Source of the DNA: JAVBOW01 sp031549495 | GTDB taxonomy: Bacteria > Bacteroidota > Bacteroidia > Bacteroidales > Rikenellaceae | Reading direction: 5' to 3' | Assembly: GCA_031549495.1 (NCBI GenBank) | Contig: JAVBPS010000082.1 | Location: forward strand, 1-27,863 | DNA length: 27,863 bases | Part shown: piece by piece, positions 1 to 7,097 of the stretch | Numbering within the stretch: the stretch's first letter is position 1 | Layout of the letters: the number at the start of each line of letters is the position of its first letter | Translations under genes and position numbers: made by a program | The notes under the pieces: model-generated | Seen by the model: the letters and a program-made list of their open reading frames with translations, nothing else | What the model was told of the DNA's origin: nothing | Databases searched by the model: none

Positions 1-51
1 GTGTGTGGTGAGCCTTGTGCGGCGCGGGGGCCTTGCGCTTGTGGAATTTCC

Positions 52-181
52 GGCCGACTCCTCCGAAAACCCGTAAGCGGGTAAGCCGGGAGCGCGGCGC
101 CTTGATCTTTTTGCCTACTTTTTCCATCAAGGGAAAAAGTATGGTCGCCCGCAGGCGATACAGGCCCTGTGCTCGTCGGCC
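52..181. repeat. 130-nt structured intergenic repeat, copy A
   Basis: Copy A of a repeat found again at 21478-21607 and, interrupted, from 27650 to the window end. The outer arms GGCCGAC (52-58) and GTCGGCC (175-181) are complementary. Inside are successive hairpins: ACCCG-taag-CGGGT (69-82), GCCG/CGGC (85-98), ACTTTTTCC/GGAAAAAGT (117-140) and TCGCC-cgca-GGCGA (145-158). Copies A and B have the same core length of 130 nt. Short open frames cross it in all copies, but the recurring hairpins suggest a structural element rather than a gene. Confidence 0.7.
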
Positions 182-235
182 AAAAAGGAACGGTTATTTT
201 CAACTCTTAATTCGCATTTATATGTTAAGTACGCT

Positions 236-266
236 ATTGTATCTGTTGCGTAATTTTATATATTTG
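236..266 (+). promoter_or_regulatory. Bacteroidota-type promoter for the SusC-like gene
   Basis: The -7 box TATATTTG (259-266) matches the Bacteroidota consensus TAnnTTTG. A -33 box ATTG (236-239, consensus TTTG) lies exactly 19 nt upstream. The start codon at 286 follows 20 nt after the -7 box, leaving a short leader. Confidence 0.55.
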
Positions 267-285
267 TGTGCACTAACCCGCGCCC

Positions 286-3033
286 ATGAAAAAAACATTA
301 CTCCTTCTTATCGGGATTTCCATTGTCATTCCCGCCCGCGCCGGGCAGGGGAATGATGTCATGATCACCGAAACCTGTTCCGAAAAATCCCTTTCCGCCG
401 CTGCCGTCGTATCGGTCACGGGCGACGAACTGCGCCGCACGCCCGCCGCCAACCTCAGTGAGATGCTGCGCGGACGCGTGGCGGGGCTGGTGGTGGCGGC
501 CGTTTCGGGCCGCCCGGGCAGTGCGCCGCTGATCACCATCCGCGGGCCGCGCTCGATCAGCGGATCGCAGCAACCGCTGTTCGTGGTGGACGGCGTGCCG
601 GTGTCGACCGGGGAGTTCAACTCGGTGAACCCGGCCGACGTGGAGCGTGTGGACGTGCTCAAGGACGGCGCCTCCGAGGCGCTCTGGGGCGTGAAAGGCG
701 CCAACGGCGTGATCGTGGTGACCACCCGCCGCGGTGCGCAGGGAGTGACGGTGACCCTGGACGCCGAAGTGGGGGTGGAAAAACTCTGGCGCAACTTCGA
801 TTTTCGTAACGCGGAGGATTATTTCCTGCTCAATCGGGAGTCTGAGGCCGCCCGGAATTATGATTACCGGACGGATTACAGCGGTAACGCCTATACGCCT
901 GAACTGGTTTTAGGAGAGAGACAGGCGAAACTTTACCGCAACGGCAATTGGATCAACTGGGAAGACGAGGTCTACAAACCGTCGGCCGTGGTTCAGAACT
1001 ACAACCTCAATGTGTCGGGCGGCGGGGAAAAGTTCCGCTACTCCGTCGGCGGGGGTTATTACGACCAGGACGGCGTGCTGCGCGAGGATTCGGGCTACAA
1101 GCGCTATTCCGCCCGGCTGAACATGGACTACACGCCCCGCCCGTGGATCGCCTTGCATCTCAATACGGGGTATACGGGCGAAGACCAACGGGGCGAGGAC
1201 CTCGGCGTATACAATTATCTTTCGGCTGTGCCGTTGGGTGTGTTCGGTCCGGATAAAGGGGTATTGTCTGACGCCGATTACGGAAATTCCTATACGCCAC
1301 TGTACGGATCTTTGCACAGTGACCGGCTCTACAATGCCGACCAGGCGCGTGTCGGCGGTTCGGTCGCGTTGAAGCCGCTGCCGGGACTGACTTTCCGTTT
1401 CCTGGGCTCCTACCACCGCTTGCGCTATGCGAACGACAGTGATTTCGAGGCCTCTTACCGAAGTACCTCCTCTATCCATACCCATATCGAGCACACGACG
1501 CACAGCCAATACCTGGAGGCATCCGCCGCTTATTCCCCGCGCCTGGGCGGAGGCCATTCGTTGGACCTGACGGCCGGATATGTTTTTCAGCGGGATAAAC
1601 TGGTCATGCCGCCGGGTCGCAGCAGTACGGGAGATGGGAGCTCCATTTCCGACGGTTCTTACGGGTATGCCAACTGGGACGCCGTGGAAACAGGCTACAA
1701 CATCAACTCATGGACGAGCGGCGTATCATACGATTACCGGGACCGCTACCTGCTGCGGGCCTCCTGCCGCTGGGACAACACCCCGGATAAAAATGAATTT
1801 TTATACGGCAGGCAGCTTCAGGGATCTGTCGAAACGGAGTCCAAGGCCCGTATGGCGTTCCCGGCCGTTTCGGCTGCCTGGCGTATCGACCGGGAGGGGT
1901 TCATGCGGTCCGTCCGTCCGGTTTCCGAATTGAAACTGCGCCTCGGGTGGGGTAAATCCGGCAGCCAGGCGGGGTGGAGTCAGGGAGCGCAGGACCTGAT
2001 CGGATATTTGCTGTACGGCCCGTACCTTTACGGCTCGCAGACCGGCGATACGAACGGGGCCCGCGAGATCACCCGTGCTTTCGACCTGGGGCTCGATGCG
2101 GGGTTCCTGCAAAACAGGATCACGTTTACGGCCGATTATTACCACAGCCGGACTTCGGACATTGTCATCAGCGAGGGGATCCTGATATCGGGCTACACGG
2201 GATATAACACCGTCCAGATCGTCTCTTGCGGCAACCGCGCCCAAGGCAGCGGGGCTGAGTTCTCCCTCGGCGCCGGGATCATCCGCAAGAACGACCTGCG
2301 TTGGGATGTCCGCGGTACCGTGGCGTTCAACGACAATAAAATATCGGAGGTCGTCAGCGGGCCGTACGAGGAGCTCACCGGGTACTATAAAATAGGTAAA
2401 CCGGTGAACGCCTACCGGGTGGTCCCGGCCGGCAGCCTCTACCAGGTGGATGAATTTGATTTTTCGGATGGGTTTCTTCCATGGCTCAAAACCCCCGCAT
2501 ATCCTTCTGAACGGGAGTTCGCTTTGCCCGGACATCCGAGGATCGACCTTTCCGGGGAATATCTGCACATGAGGCGCGACCCCAAATGCGCGGGTTCGCT
2601 CTCCACGACCCTCGCATGGAGAGGTTTCGACCTTTTCGCCGACCTCTATTGGGCATGCGGGAATTACCTGCTCAACGACCGGATCAATAATTATTACTCC
2701 TCGAACAGGCGTTCCGCGTACAGCGCGGTGAAGACCGACTACTGGACACCCTCCAATCCCGGGGCGGAATATCCCCGGCCGGGATACGCTTATTACGACA
2801 TCCCCTCCTGCCAGGTACAGGATGCCTCATACGTACGCCTGCGCACCCTCACGCTGGGCTACACGTTGCCCGCGGCGCTCACGCGCAAAGCCGGGATGCA
2901 GCGCGTGCGGATCTACGCGACGGCCACCAACCTGTTCACCTGCACCGACGTGCTTTCCTACTCGCCCGAGTTCGCGCCGGGCAACTACCCCGAAACGCGC
3001 AGCCTGCGCTTCGGCCTAAACCTGGGGTTCTGA
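286..3033 (+). CDS. SusC/RagA-like TonB-dependent outer-membrane receptor, short form
   Basis: An outer-membrane beta-barrel receptor of the SusC/RagA class, which in this phylum imports oligosaccharides or peptides using TonB energy. Residues 1-19 form a signal peptide (MKKTLLLLIGISIVIPARA). A TonB plug domain spans about residues 40-150 and contains LFVVDGVPV and the family signature GANGVIVVTTRRG. The rest is barrel, with many alternating aromatic strands and a terminal Phe (GLNLGF). At 915 aa it is shorter than the usual 1000 or more because the N-terminal carboxypeptidase-regulatory-like domain is absent: the plug begins soon after the signal peptide. No SusD-type lipoprotein follows; the next feature is a terminator and then the tRNA operon. 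The start at 286 is supported by the signal peptide and the promoter. The substrate cannot be read from sequence. Confidence 0.88.
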   Translation: MKKTLLLLIGISIVIPARAGQGNDVMITETCSEKSLSAAAVVSVTGDELRRTPAANLSEMLRGRVAGLVVAAVSGRPGSAPLITIRGPRSISGSQQPLFVVDGVPVSTGEFNSVNPADVERVDVLKDGASEALWGVKGANGVIVVTTRRGAQGVTVTLDAEVGVEKLWRNFDFRNAEDYFLLNRESEAARNYDYRTDYSGNAYTPELVLGERQAKLYRNGNWINWEDEVYKPSAVVQNYNLNVSGGGEKFRYSVGGGYYDQDGVLREDSGYKRYSARLNMDYTPRPWIALHLNTGYTGEDQRGEDLGVYNYLSAVPLGVFGPDKGVLSDADYGNSYTPLYGSLHSDRLYNADQARVGGSVALKPLPGLTFRFLGSYHRLRYANDSDFEASYRSTSSIHTHIEHTTHSQYLEASAAYSPRLGGGHSLDLTAGYVFQRDKLVMPPGRSSTGDGSSISDGSYGYANWDAVETGYNINSWTSGVSYDYRDRYLLRASCRWDNTPDKNEFLYGRQLQGSVETESKARMAFPAVSAAWRIDREGFMRSVRPVSELKLRLGWGKSGSQAGWSQGAQDLIGYLLYGPYLYGSQTGDTNGAREITRAFDLGLDAGFLQNRITFTADYYHSRTSDIVISEGILISGYTGYNTVQIVSCGNRAQGSGAEFSLGAGIIRKNDLRWDVRGTVAFNDNKISEVVSGPYEELTGYYKIGKPVNAYRVVPAGSLYQVDEFDFSDGFLPWLKTPAYPSEREFALPGHPRIDLSGEYLHMRRDPKCAGSLSTTLAWRGFDLFADLYWACGNYLLNDRINNYYSSNRRSAYSAVKTDYWTPSNPGAEYPRPGYAYYDIPSCQVQDASYVRLRTLTLGYTLPAALTRKAGMQRVRIYATATNLFTCTDVLSYSPEFAPGNYPETRSLRFGLNLGF

Positions 3034-3043
3034 TGCAGGACCG

Positions 3044-3088
3044 CCGGGTGCCGCGCGTGTGCCGCCCGGCACCCGGTGAATCTTTTTT
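3044..3088 (+). terminator. Rho-independent terminator after the SusC-like gene
   Basis: The stem CCGGGTGCC (3044-3052) / GGCACCCGG (3068-3076) starts 11 nt after the stop codon and is followed by TGAATCTTTTTT. The T-run overlaps the start of a REP-like palindrome at 3087. Confidence 0.65.
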
Positions 3089-3175
3089 GTCATTCAGAGC
3101 GAAGCGAAGAATCTTGGTCGGAATTGTTTCGTCACAGTCCGACCCAGGATTCTTCACTGGCGTTCAGAATGACAA
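3087..3175. repeat. REP-like palindrome (TTGTCATTC family), copy 1
   Basis: An imperfect inverted repeat: the left arm begins TTGTCATTCAGAGCG and runs to about 3122; the right arm from 3139 ends CGTTCAGAATGACAA at 3175. The left arm carries GAGCGAAGCGAAGAATC and the right arm GATTCTTCACTGGCG, so the interior has diverged while the ends stay paired. Relatives occur at 21740, 22650 and 24177. The gap 3034-3410 otherwise holds only the terminator and the tRNA promoter. Confidence 0.75.
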
Positions 3176-3357
3176 TACCGGCCGACAGGGTATAATCCGG
3201 AGCGAATTCGGGCCCCCGATGAATCTTTTTTTTGGTTATGTGGGAAAAGAGTTGTAGTTTTGGGGCCAAATCGCCTAAAAATTTTGTGTGCAGGCGGTTT
3301 GAGATGGAGGTACTTTGAAGTTTTTTAGGCCGCTGAGGTGTTTTTGAGGTGTGTTTT

Positions 3358-3388
3358 TTTGGGAATTAATTATTTATTCGTATTTTTG
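3358..3388 (+). promoter_or_regulatory. Promoter of the tRNA-Thr / tRNA-Tyr / tuf cluster
   Basis: A full match to the Bacteroidota vegetative promoter: TTTG (3358-3361), a 19-nt spacer, then TATTTTTG (3381-3388). The tRNA-Thr 5' end is 22 nt downstream. It is the best promoter match in the window, as expected for stable RNA and EF-Tu expression. Confidence 0.75.
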
Positions 3389-3410
3389 CACCCCTTAAAT
3401 GGCGTAAACT

Positions 3411-3484
3411 GCCGATGTAGCTCAGTTGGCCAGAGCAGCTGATTTGTAATCAGCTGGTCGGGGGTTCGAATCCCTCCATCGGCT
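3411..3484 (+). tRNA. tRNA-Thr (anticodon TGT)
   Basis: A 74-nt cloverleaf. The acceptor stem is GCCGATG / CATCGGC with discriminator T. The anticodon stem GCTGA/TCAGC encloses loop TTTGTAA with anticodon TGT at 3445-3447, reading ACA. The T-arm has GGTTCGAATCC. CCA is not encoded. It is the first gene of the cluster, and its 3' side runs straight into the branched structure at 3486-3631. Confidence 0.96.
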
Positions 3485-3485
3485 C

Positions 3486-3631
3486 AACATTTTGAAAAAC
3501 AACGACTTTGCCGTAAGGCAAAGTACGATTCGGAGCGGTTAAAATTGGATCAAACGTCTTTGTGTTTGGAGCCGATTTTAAGCGGTTCGAATCGTAAATC
3601 CGCGCAGCGGATCGTTATTTTTAAAAATGTT
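3486..3631 (+). repeat. Four-way-junction structured element after tRNA-Thr
   Basis: A closing stem of about 20 positions pairs AACATTTTGAAAAACAACGA (3486-3505) with 3612-3631 (18 of 20 match). Inside are three arms: a hairpin CTTTGCC-gtaa-GGCAAAG (3506-3523); a long arm 3526-3594 (CGATTCG.../...CGAATCG) tipped by CAAAC-GTCTTTGT-GTTTG (3551-3568); and a hairpin ATCCGC-gca-GCGGAT (3598-3612). The design recurs after tRNA-Tyr with different sequence. It lacks tRNA anticodon and T-loop features, so it is not a decayed tRNA. It could be a structured trailer RNA or a DNA foldback element. Confidence 0.7.
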
Positions 3632-3639
3632 GAAAGCCA

Positions 3640-3683
3640 CCCCACCCGGGGATGGGCGAGCAAAGCGAGCCAATCCGGGGGTG
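3640..3683. repeat. Hairpin repeat with GA-GC-AAA-GC-GA apex, copy 1
   Basis: The 26-nt core at 3651-3676 is repeated exactly at 3989-4014. It folds as GGAT/ATCC, GGC/GCC, a tandem G-A/G-A mismatch, GC/GC and an AAA loop. In this copy flanking CACCC/GGGTG extends the stem to 3640-3683. Confidence 0.65.
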
Positions 3684-3739
3684 CAACGCGGAAGAGCGAA
3701 GCGAATTCCGTGCCAACAGGGGCAAAGTTCTTAAGTAAC

Positions 3740-3822
3740 GGGGGAATACCAGAGTGGCCAAATGGGGCAGACTGTAAATCTGCTGACGTACGTCTTCGGT
3801 GGTTCGAATCCATCTTCCCCCA
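3740..3822 (+). tRNA. tRNA-Tyr (anticodon GTA)
   Basis: A class II tRNA of 83 nt with a long variable arm. The acceptor stem is GGGGGAA / TTCCCCC with discriminator A. The anticodon stem GCAGA/TCTGC encloses CTGTAAA with anticodon GTA at 3774-3776. The T-arm has GGTTCGAATCC. CCA is not encoded. It lies between tRNA-Thr and tuf, recalling the tRNA-tufB arrangement of other bacteria. Confidence 0.96.
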
Positions 3823-3831
3823 CAAGGCCGC

Positions 3832-3983
3832 GGGAGGAAAATCCCAAGCCTGCGTTAGCAGGCGAAAGTTCGGCACGGGCGGCGTTGCAAACGTATTTGT
3901 GTTTGCATAAGCCGGGCGGGACGAACTTTCGGGAGCGAAGCGACCGGGATTTTCCGGCCAAAGCGTCCTTGTAAGGACCTCCC
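3832..3983 (+). repeat. Branched structured element after tRNA-Tyr, same design as 3486-3631
   Basis: The closing stem is GGGAGG (3832-3837) with CCTCCC (3978-3983), or alternatively GGAAAATCCC (3836-3845) with GGGATTTTCC (3946-3955), a perfect 10 bp. Inside are a hairpin GCCTGC-gtta-GCAGGC (3848-3863); a long arm GAAAGTTCG (3864-3872) / CGAACTTTC (3922-3930) tipped by GCAAAC-GTATTTGT-GTTTGC (3887-3906); and a short hairpin GG-GA-GC-GAA-GC-GA-CC (3931-3945). An extra hairpin GTCCT-tgta-AGGAC is at 3965-3978. Order, loop types and tip loop match the element after tRNA-Thr, while the stem sequences differ. Confidence 0.65.
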
Positions 3984-3988
3984 CCAGG

Positions 3989-4014
3989 GATGGGCGAGCA
4001 AAGCGAGCCAATCC
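3989..4014. repeat. Hairpin repeat with GA-GC-AAA-GC-GA apex, copy 2
   Basis: A 26-nt exact copy of 3651-3676. In both cases it follows the branched structure that follows a tRNA, so the tRNA-trailing unit is composite: branched element plus this hairpin. Confidence 0.7.
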
Positions 4015-4086
4015 AAAAGAAAGAAGGAAGCGACACCACATAACGTAAATTTACAAGACAAAACACTTAAATAAAACTTTCAGATT

Positions 4087-5283
4087 ATGGCAAAAGAAAA
4101 ATTTGACAGGTCCAAACCGCACGTCAACATCGGTACCATCGGTCACGTAGACCACGGTAAAACCACCCTTACCGCCGCTATCACCACCGTTCTGGCCAAG
4201 AAAGGCCTCTCCGAGCTGCGTTCGTTCGACTCGATCGACAACGCCCCCGAGGAGAAAGAGCGTGGTATCACGATCAACACCTCGCACGTAGAGTACTCGA
4301 CCGCCAACCGCCACTACGCGCACGTTGACTGCCCGGGCCACGCCGACTACGTGAAGAACATGGTTACGGGTGCCGCCCAGATGGACGGTGCGATCATCGT
4401 GGTTGCCGCTACCGACGGTCCGATGCCCCAGACCCGTGAGCACATCCTGCTTGCCCGCCAGGTGAACGTTCCGCGTATCGTGGTGTTCCTGAACAAGGTG
4501 GACATGGTCGACGACGAGGAGATGCTGGAACTGGTCGAAATGGAGGTTCGCGAACTGCTGAGCTTCTACAACTTCGACGGCGACAACGCCCCCGTGATCC
4601 GCGGTTCCGCTCTGGGCGGCCTGAACGGCGAGCCGAAGTGGGAAGACAAGATCATGGAACTCATGGACGCTGTCGACACCTATATTCCGATTCCTCCCCG
4701 CGAAAACGAAAAACCCTTCCTGATGCCCGTCGAGGACGTATTCTCGATCACCGGCCGCGGTACCGTTCTGACGGGCCGTATCGAAACCGGCGTCATCAAG
4801 GTCGGTGAGCCCGTTGAGATCGTAGGTCTGCGCGAGAAAGGCGAAAAGCCGATGACCTCGACCTGCACCGGCGTGGAAATGTTCCGCAAGCTGCTCGACT
4901 CGGGCGAGGCTGGTGATAACGTCGGTCTGCTGATGCGCGGTATCGACAAGAAGGAAGTGAAGCGCGGTATGGTCGTTGCCAAACCCGGCTCGATCACCCC
5001 GCACACGAAGTTCGAGGCTGAAGTCTACATCCTGAAGAAGGAAGAAGGCGGCCGCCACACTCCGTTCCACAACAAGTACCGCCCGCAGTTCTACCTGCGT
5101 ACCCTGGACGTTACCGGCGAGTGCGAACTGCCCGCAGGCGTCGACATGGTTATGCCGGGCGACAACACCACCATCACGGTGGAGCTGATCTACCCCGTTG
5201 CCATCAACCTCGGTCTGCGTTTCGCTATCCGCGAAGGCGGCCGTACGGTGGGTGCCGGTCAGATCACCAAGATCGTTGAGTAA
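4087..5283 (+). CDS. tuf: Elongation factor Tu
   Basis: EF-Tu, the GTPase that delivers aminoacyl-tRNA to the ribosomal A site. The protein is 398 aa, normal for the family. The GTP-binding motifs are present in order: P-loop GHVDHGKT (19-26), DCPGH (81-85) and NKVD (136-139); domains 2 and 3 follow. It probably shares the strong promoter at 3358 with the two tRNAs. A weaker TAAATTTA at 4046-4053 could be a second start point, but it has no -33 box. Codons are strongly biased, as expected for an abundant protein. The downstream 463-nt gap separates it from tRNA-Trp. Confidence 0.98.
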   Translation: MAKEKFDRSKPHVNIGTIGHVDHGKTTLTAAITTVLAKKGLSELRSFDSIDNAPEEKERGITINTSHVEYSTANRHYAHVDCPGHADYVKNMVTGAAQMDGAIIVVAATDGPMPQTREHILLARQVNVPRIVVFLNKVDMVDDEEMLELVEMEVRELLSFYNFDGDNAPVIRGSALGGLNGEPKWEDKIMELMDAVDTYIPIPPRENEKPFLMPVEDVFSITGRGTVLTGRIETGVIKVGEPVEIVGLREKGEKPMTSTCTGVEMFRKLLDSGEAGDNVGLLMRGIDKKEVKRGMVVAKPGSITPHTKFEAEVYILKKEEGGRHTPFHNKYRPQFYLRTLDVTGECELPAGVDMVMPGDNTTITVELIYPVAINLGLRFAIREGGRTVGAGQITKIVE

Positions 5284-5321
5284 CGCTTAGCACGGCTGCG
5301 CGTATTGCACGCCGCTTTTCA

Positions 5322-5388
5322 CCGATCCCTCGCCTTTTGATGCTCGACGTACTTCCAGTACGCCTGCGCTCAAAAGACTCACGATCGG
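5322..5388. repeat. Nested palindrome downstream of tuf
   Basis: Three concentric paired segments: CCGATC (5322-5327) / GATCGG (5383-5388), CTTTTGA (5334-5340) / TCAAAAG (5370-5376) and CGTACT-tcc-AGTACG (5348-5362). The left half recurs downstream of the M16 peptidase gene (27265-27301), where it is cut off at the apex by another palindrome. Confidence 0.65.
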
Positions 5389-5490
5389 CAACCGACGCAG
5401 TCAGCGAGCGCAGAGGCCAAACGTCTTTTTGTTTGGGCTATGCCGAGCGACAAGGAGGAAAACGAATGCGTCTTTTTGCATTCGTTAACA
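5389..5490. repeat. Twin constant-loop hairpin element
   Basis: Two successive hairpins have the same loop on different stems: CCAAAC-GTCTTTTT-GTTTGG (5417-5436) and AACGAATGC-GTCTTTTT-GCATTCGTT (5461-5486). The linker contains TATGCCGAGCGACAAGGAGG. The reverse complement of 27445-27543 has the same layout with other stems. The rest of the gap 5284-5746 contains a weak inverted repeat (5533-5546 / 5571-5582), possibly the tuf terminator, and the hairpin at 5665-5698; no gene is visible. Confidence 0.7.
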
Positions 5491-5664
5491 AGAAAATCGA
5501 CGCACACTACGCACAGCGAAGTAAGGGACGGTCACGCTCCGCGCGGCCTACCTTAATAATTACCGCAAAACCGTGCGGAGTGCGGCGTTCTTAAAAACGT
5601 CGCAACCGCCGGGAGCGCGAGCCGGTTCAAAATAGGGTGCAAGTACGACGCCCGACTAAGGGGA

Positions 5665-5698
5665 CAAATGTGAGCAGGCTTCTGCCTGTGACCATTTG
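5665..5698 (+). other. Hairpin upstream of tRNA-Trp
   Basis: CAAATG (5665-5670) / CATTTG (5693-5698) encloses GCAGGC-ttct-GCCTGT (5674-5689). It lies 48 nt before the tRNA. There is no T-run, so it is not an obvious terminator; a processing or leader structure is possible. Confidence 0.4.
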
Positions 5699-5746
5699 GC
5701 ACCGAGGGAGAAGGAAGTAATTGCGCCATATTTTGGACCGGACCAT

Positions 5747-5820
5747 AGGAGTGTAGTTCAAGGGCAGAATAGCGGTCTCCAAAACCGTTGATGGGAGTTC
5801 GAATCTCTCCACTCCTGCCA
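5747..5820 (+). tRNA. tRNA-Trp (anticodon CCA)
   Basis: The acceptor stem is AGGAGTG / CACTCCT with discriminator G and an encoded CCA end, unlike the two tRNAs upstream. The anticodon stem GCGGT/ACCGT encloses CTCCAAA with anticodon CCA at 5779-5781. The T-arm has AGTTCGAATCT. It lies 37 nt upstream of secE, a tRNA-Trp/secE/nusG arrangement seen widely in bacteria. Confidence 0.96.
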
Positions 5821-5857
5821 CCTGGCCGCCTTTCGGGGCGGCCGAATATGCATAATC

Positions 5858-6049
5858 ATGAAGTTTGTAAATTACGTTAAGGAATCCTACACGGAACTTG
5901 TCCAGAAGGTGAGTTGGCCGACGTGGAAAGAACTGCAATCGAGCGCGATCGTCGTGATGGTAGCATCGCTGATCTTCGCCATTGTGGTCCTGGCCATGGA
6001 CTTCTCATTCGAAAGGATAATGAAGGGCATCTACTCCCTGCTTTACTAA
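5858..6049 (+). CDS. secE: Preprotein translocase subunit SecE
   Basis: The small, single-span subunit that clamps the SecY channel of the Sec translocon in the inner membrane. It is 63 aa, typical of short SecE forms. It has the family motif VSWPTWKEL at about residues 19-27, followed by a transmembrane helix (SSAIVVMVASLIFAIVVLAM). It lies between tRNA-Trp and nusG (20-nt gap), the standard location for secE. Confidence 0.95.
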   Translation: MKFVNYVKESYTELVQKVSWPTWKELQSSAIVVMVASLIFAIVVLAMDFSFERIMKGIYSLLY

Positions 6050-6069
6050 CCCACTCAAACGCTTCCAAA

Positions 6070-6633
6070 ATGAGTGAGAAAGAGCAGAAACAGTGGTATG
6101 TCATCCGCGCGATCGGGGGTAAGGAAAAAAAGGTGAAGGAGTATATCGAAGCAGAGATACGCCACCATCACCTCGAAGACTACATCTCCCAGGTGCTGAT
6201 CCCTACCGAGAAGATCTACCAGATCCGCAACGGTAAGAAGATCAGCAAAGAGCGCGTTTCATTCCCCGGCTATGTATTGGTCGAGGCCGCATTTGTAGGT
6301 GAAATCCCGCTTATCTTACGCAACACGCCCAATGTACTCGGCTTCCTCGGAGACTCGAAAGAGGCTGGCAAAATGATGCAGGCGACTCCCCTCCGTCCAC
6401 AGGAGGTGGCTCGCATCCTCGGCCGGGTCGATGAAATGAGTGCGGGCGAGGAGCAAAACGAGATCCCGTTCTTCGTCGGGGAAACGGTCAAAGTTACCGA
6501 TGGTCCATTCTCAACGTTGAGTGGTACGATCGAGGCCGTTGACAACGATCGCAAGAAACTGACGGTGTCCGTGAAGATATTCGGTCGCAAGACTCCTTTG
6601 GAGTTGAGCTTTATGCAAGTTGAAAAAGAATAA
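6070..6633 (+). CDS. nusG: Transcription termination/antitermination protein NusG
   Basis: NusG binds RNA polymerase and links it to Rho or to the leading ribosome. It is 187 aa, with an N-terminal NGN domain starting QWYVIRAIGGKEKKV and a C-terminal KOW domain at about residues 141-168 (VTDGPFSTLSGTI). The frame is open upstream to 5914, but that would overlap secE out of frame; the ATG at 6070, 20 nt after secE, gives the standard NusG N-terminus. It is followed by rplK after 17 nt. Confidence 0.96.
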   Translation: MSEKEQKQWYVIRAIGGKEKKVKEYIEAEIRHHHLEDYISQVLIPTEKIYQIRNGKKISKERVSFPGYVLVEAAFVGEIPLILRNTPNVLGFLGDSKEAGKMMQATPLRPQEVARILGRVDEMSAGEEQNEIPFFVGETVKVTDGPFSTLSGTIEAVDNDRKKLTVSVKIFGRKTPLELSFMQVEKE

Positions 6634-6650
6634 TTAACAGTAGGAAAATT

Positions 6651-7091
6651 ATGGCAAAAGAGGTTGCTGCATTTATCAAATTGCAGATCAAAGGTGGTGC
6701 CGCAAATCCTTCCCCCCCCGTAGGGCCCGCACTGGGTTCGAAAGGCGTGAACATCATGGACTTCTGCAAGCAGTTCAATGCACGCACACAGGACAGGGCA
6801 GGGAAGGTGTTGCCGGTCATCATTACCGTTTACGGCGATAAGTCCTTCGACTTCATCGTCAAACAGCCGCCCGTAGCCGTACAGCTCAAGGAAGCTGCCA
6901 AGATCCAGTCCGGATCGCCCGAGCCGAACCGTAAGAAGGTGGGCCAGGTGACCTGGGACCAGATCCTGGAGATTGCCAAGGACAAAAATCCTGACATGAA
7001 CAGTTTCGAAATGGAGCCTGCCATGCGCATGGTCGCCGGAACGGCGCGCAGCATGGGCATCAGTGTCGTGGGTGAATTTCCTAAATTATAA
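6651..7091 (+). CDS. rplK: 50S ribosomal protein L11
   Basis: L11, 146 aa, binds the GTPase-associated region of 23S rRNA at the base of the stalk. It has the N-terminal proline-rich segment NPSPPVGPALGSKGVNIMDFC, to which thiostrepton-type antibiotics and release factors relate, and the C-terminal RNA-binding domain with GTARSMG. It is followed by rplA after only 6 nt, so the two are surely cotranscribed. Confidence 0.97.
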   Translation: MAKEVAAFIKLQIKGGAANPSPPVGPALGSKGVNIMDFCKQFNARTQDRAGKVLPVIITVYGDKSFDFIVKQPPVAVQLKEAAKIQSGSPEPNRKKVGQVTWDQILEIAKDKNPDMNSFEMEPAMRMVAGTARSMGISVVGEFPKL

Positions 7092-7097
7092 GAGAGT

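Noticed and set aside
3486..3631. A degenerate tRNA or tmRNA fragment after tRNA-Thr
   Set aside because: The arm lengths and loops do not fit a tRNA: there is no anticodon loop, no GGTTCGAATCC T-arm, and the closing stem is 20 positions long.
3550..4066. Minus-strand open frames covering tRNA-Tyr and the branched elements
   Set aside because: They read through a tRNA gene and through structured repeats; no conserved protein feature is present.
5400..5460. A small conserved peptide (SFCLxYAE) encoded by the constant-loop elements
   Set aside because: The peptide is shared only because the DNA element is shared; stem changes are compensated for pairing rather than preserving codons, and there is no consistent start codon.
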